Below are positions 6,936 to 7,514 of a stretch of 7,514 nucleotides of DNA, piece by piece. Source of the DNA: Ruminococcus sp. UBA3665. GTDB taxonomy: Bacteria > Bacillota > Clostridia > Oscillospirales > Ruminococcaceae. The stretch's first letter is position 1, and each line of letters starts with the position of its first letter. A program made the position numbers and the translations under genes. The stretch lies in assembly GCA_002373165.1 (NCBI GenBank), contig DFJS01000064.1, positions 1-7,514 on the forward strand, read 5' to 3'. The notes beneath the pieces are model-generated. The model was given only the letters and a program-made list of their open reading frames with translations. It searched no databases and was not told the DNA's origin.

Positions 6936-7514
6936 TTAACGGAGCAGTTCTTTTTTGAGGGCAAGAAGATCGAAAATATTAGTAATTCCGTCCTGTGTGA
7001 GGTCAGATACGGCATACTGTTCCTGCGAAAAAGTTTCCGTTGTTAACAAATATTTCTGCATCAGAACGGCATCTGCAACGGAAATTGTGCCGTCAAGACT
7101 GACATCGCCGAGCAGGGGAGCAGAGGATTCCGGAATTTCTGCCAGACTTGGCTGACCATCGCCCCACCATTCCCAGACGTTTCCCTGACGATAGGCATCT
7201 ACACGCTGATCGCCCGTCCAGGTGAAGACACTGTCATATAAATGGCCTTCTTCATAGTACCATCTTGCAAGCGAGATAATCTCATCCGGATAATTTTTAT
7301 AATAGCCGTCATCCTCTCCCGTGAAGTTAGACCAGCCTGTATTGAAGCCTTTCAGTGCCCCCCGGACAACCTGATAGCCCGTGAGACCGTCTTCGGTCAT
7401 GCCGACGTGAACAAAATGCAGAATCTTCCGGATTCCCATATGGTCGGAAATAATAGCATCGTAGAAATTGGATTCTGTGAGGGAATACTGATACATTTCG
7501 GGAACGTCTTCTTC
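6936..7514 (-). CDS. C-terminal part of a dockerin-bearing secreted protein, 5' end outside window
   Basis: The last 192 residues of a larger protein; the frame stays open to the window edge, so the ATG at 7494-7496 is probably internal. Residues about 1-125 of the fragment are rich in aromatic and acidic residues (for example ARWYYEEG at 83-90, FTWTGDQR at 97-104, VWEWWGDG at 113-120). I do not recognise this domain; it looks like the end of an extracellular catalytic or binding module. A short linker (PESSAPLL) leads to a type I dockerin at 136-192. Such modules attach enzymes to cohesins of a cellulosome scaffold or cell-surface anchor, so the protein is inferred to be exported, although its signal peptide is outside the window. 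It lies 68 bases upstream of pepF on the same strand, with no clear terminator between, so some read-through into pepF is possible. Confidence 0.85.
   Translation of the reverse strand, partial: EEDVPEMYQYSLTESNFYDAIISDHMGIRKILHFVHVGMTEDGLTGYQVVRGALKGFNTGWSNFTGEDDGYYKNYPDEIISLARWYYEEGHLYDSVFTWTGDQRVDAYRQGNVWEWWGDGQPSLAEIPESSAPLLGDVSLDGTISVADAVLMQKYLLTTETFSQEQYAVSDLTQDGITNIFDLLALKKELLR
6939..7109 (-). other. Type I dockerin module (coding segment)
   Basis: Two calcium-binding F-hand repeats are visible. The first reads GDVSLDGTISVAD and the second SDLTQDGITNIFD; each has Asp at loop positions 1, 5 and 12, with Ser or Thr at position 3 where Asn or Asp is common. Each is followed by a helix ending in a Leu-Leu pair (KYLL, KELL). 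The residues at positions 10-11, which help decide cohesin specificity, differ between repeats (Val-Ala versus Ile-Phe), so the module is not internally symmetric. Confidence 0.9.

Noticed and set aside
6433..6939. A 168-codon open frame on the + strand over the start of pepF
   Set aside because: It is antisense to the pepF N-terminus and its promoter and lacks any recognisable domain.

Overview
The window looks like chromosomal DNA of a low-to-mid-GC Gram-positive anaerobe, most likely a Ruminococcus-type member of the Oscillospiraceae. Three things point there: a C-terminal type I dockerin module (the plug that docks enzymes into cellulosomes), sigma-A type promoters with extended -10 boxes and purine-rich ribosome binding sites, and a thioredoxin encoded next to a small ferredoxin-thioredoxin-reductase-like iron-sulfur protein. 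The genus is inferred from these features and was not tested by any search.

Layout: (1) Positions 1-446 on the + strand hold the end of a thioredoxin gene and, two bases after its stop, a 65-residue six-cysteine protein resembling the catalytic chain of ferredoxin-thioredoxin reductase. (2) Positions 498-1577 (+) hold a NERD-domain (nuclease-related) protein ending in a topoisomerase-type zinc ribbon, closed by a rho-independent terminator. (3) Positions 1646-5032 (+) form a promoter-led two-gene operon for cyclic di-GMP turnover. The first protein is a predicted soluble diguanylate cyclase with two PAS-like domains and an intact GGDEF site but no inhibitory I-site. The second has a degenerate GGDEF (GGDNF) domain followed by an EAL phosphodiesterase domain whose signature residues are all present. 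(4) A bidirectional terminator at 5031-5075 separates this operon from a converging gene. (5) Positions 5074-6867 (-) encode oligoendopeptidase F, a cytoplasmic M3 zinc metallopeptidase, with its own promoter at 6901-6929. (6) Positions 6936-7514 (-) hold the 3' end of a dockerin-bearing secreted protein whose upstream domain I cannot assign.

The strongest functional story is the cyclic di-GMP pair: one transcript carries a predicted synthase and a predicted hydrolase, each with a different cytoplasmic sensory N-terminus, so the locus could set the second-messenger level in response to two inputs. The thioredoxin plus reductase-like pair suggests ferredoxin-driven thiol reduction, sensible for an anaerobe. 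Only the intergenic gap at 1578-1745 exceeds 100 bases; it holds a terminator and a promoter. I see no mobile element, CRISPR array, tRNA, rRNA or riboswitch.
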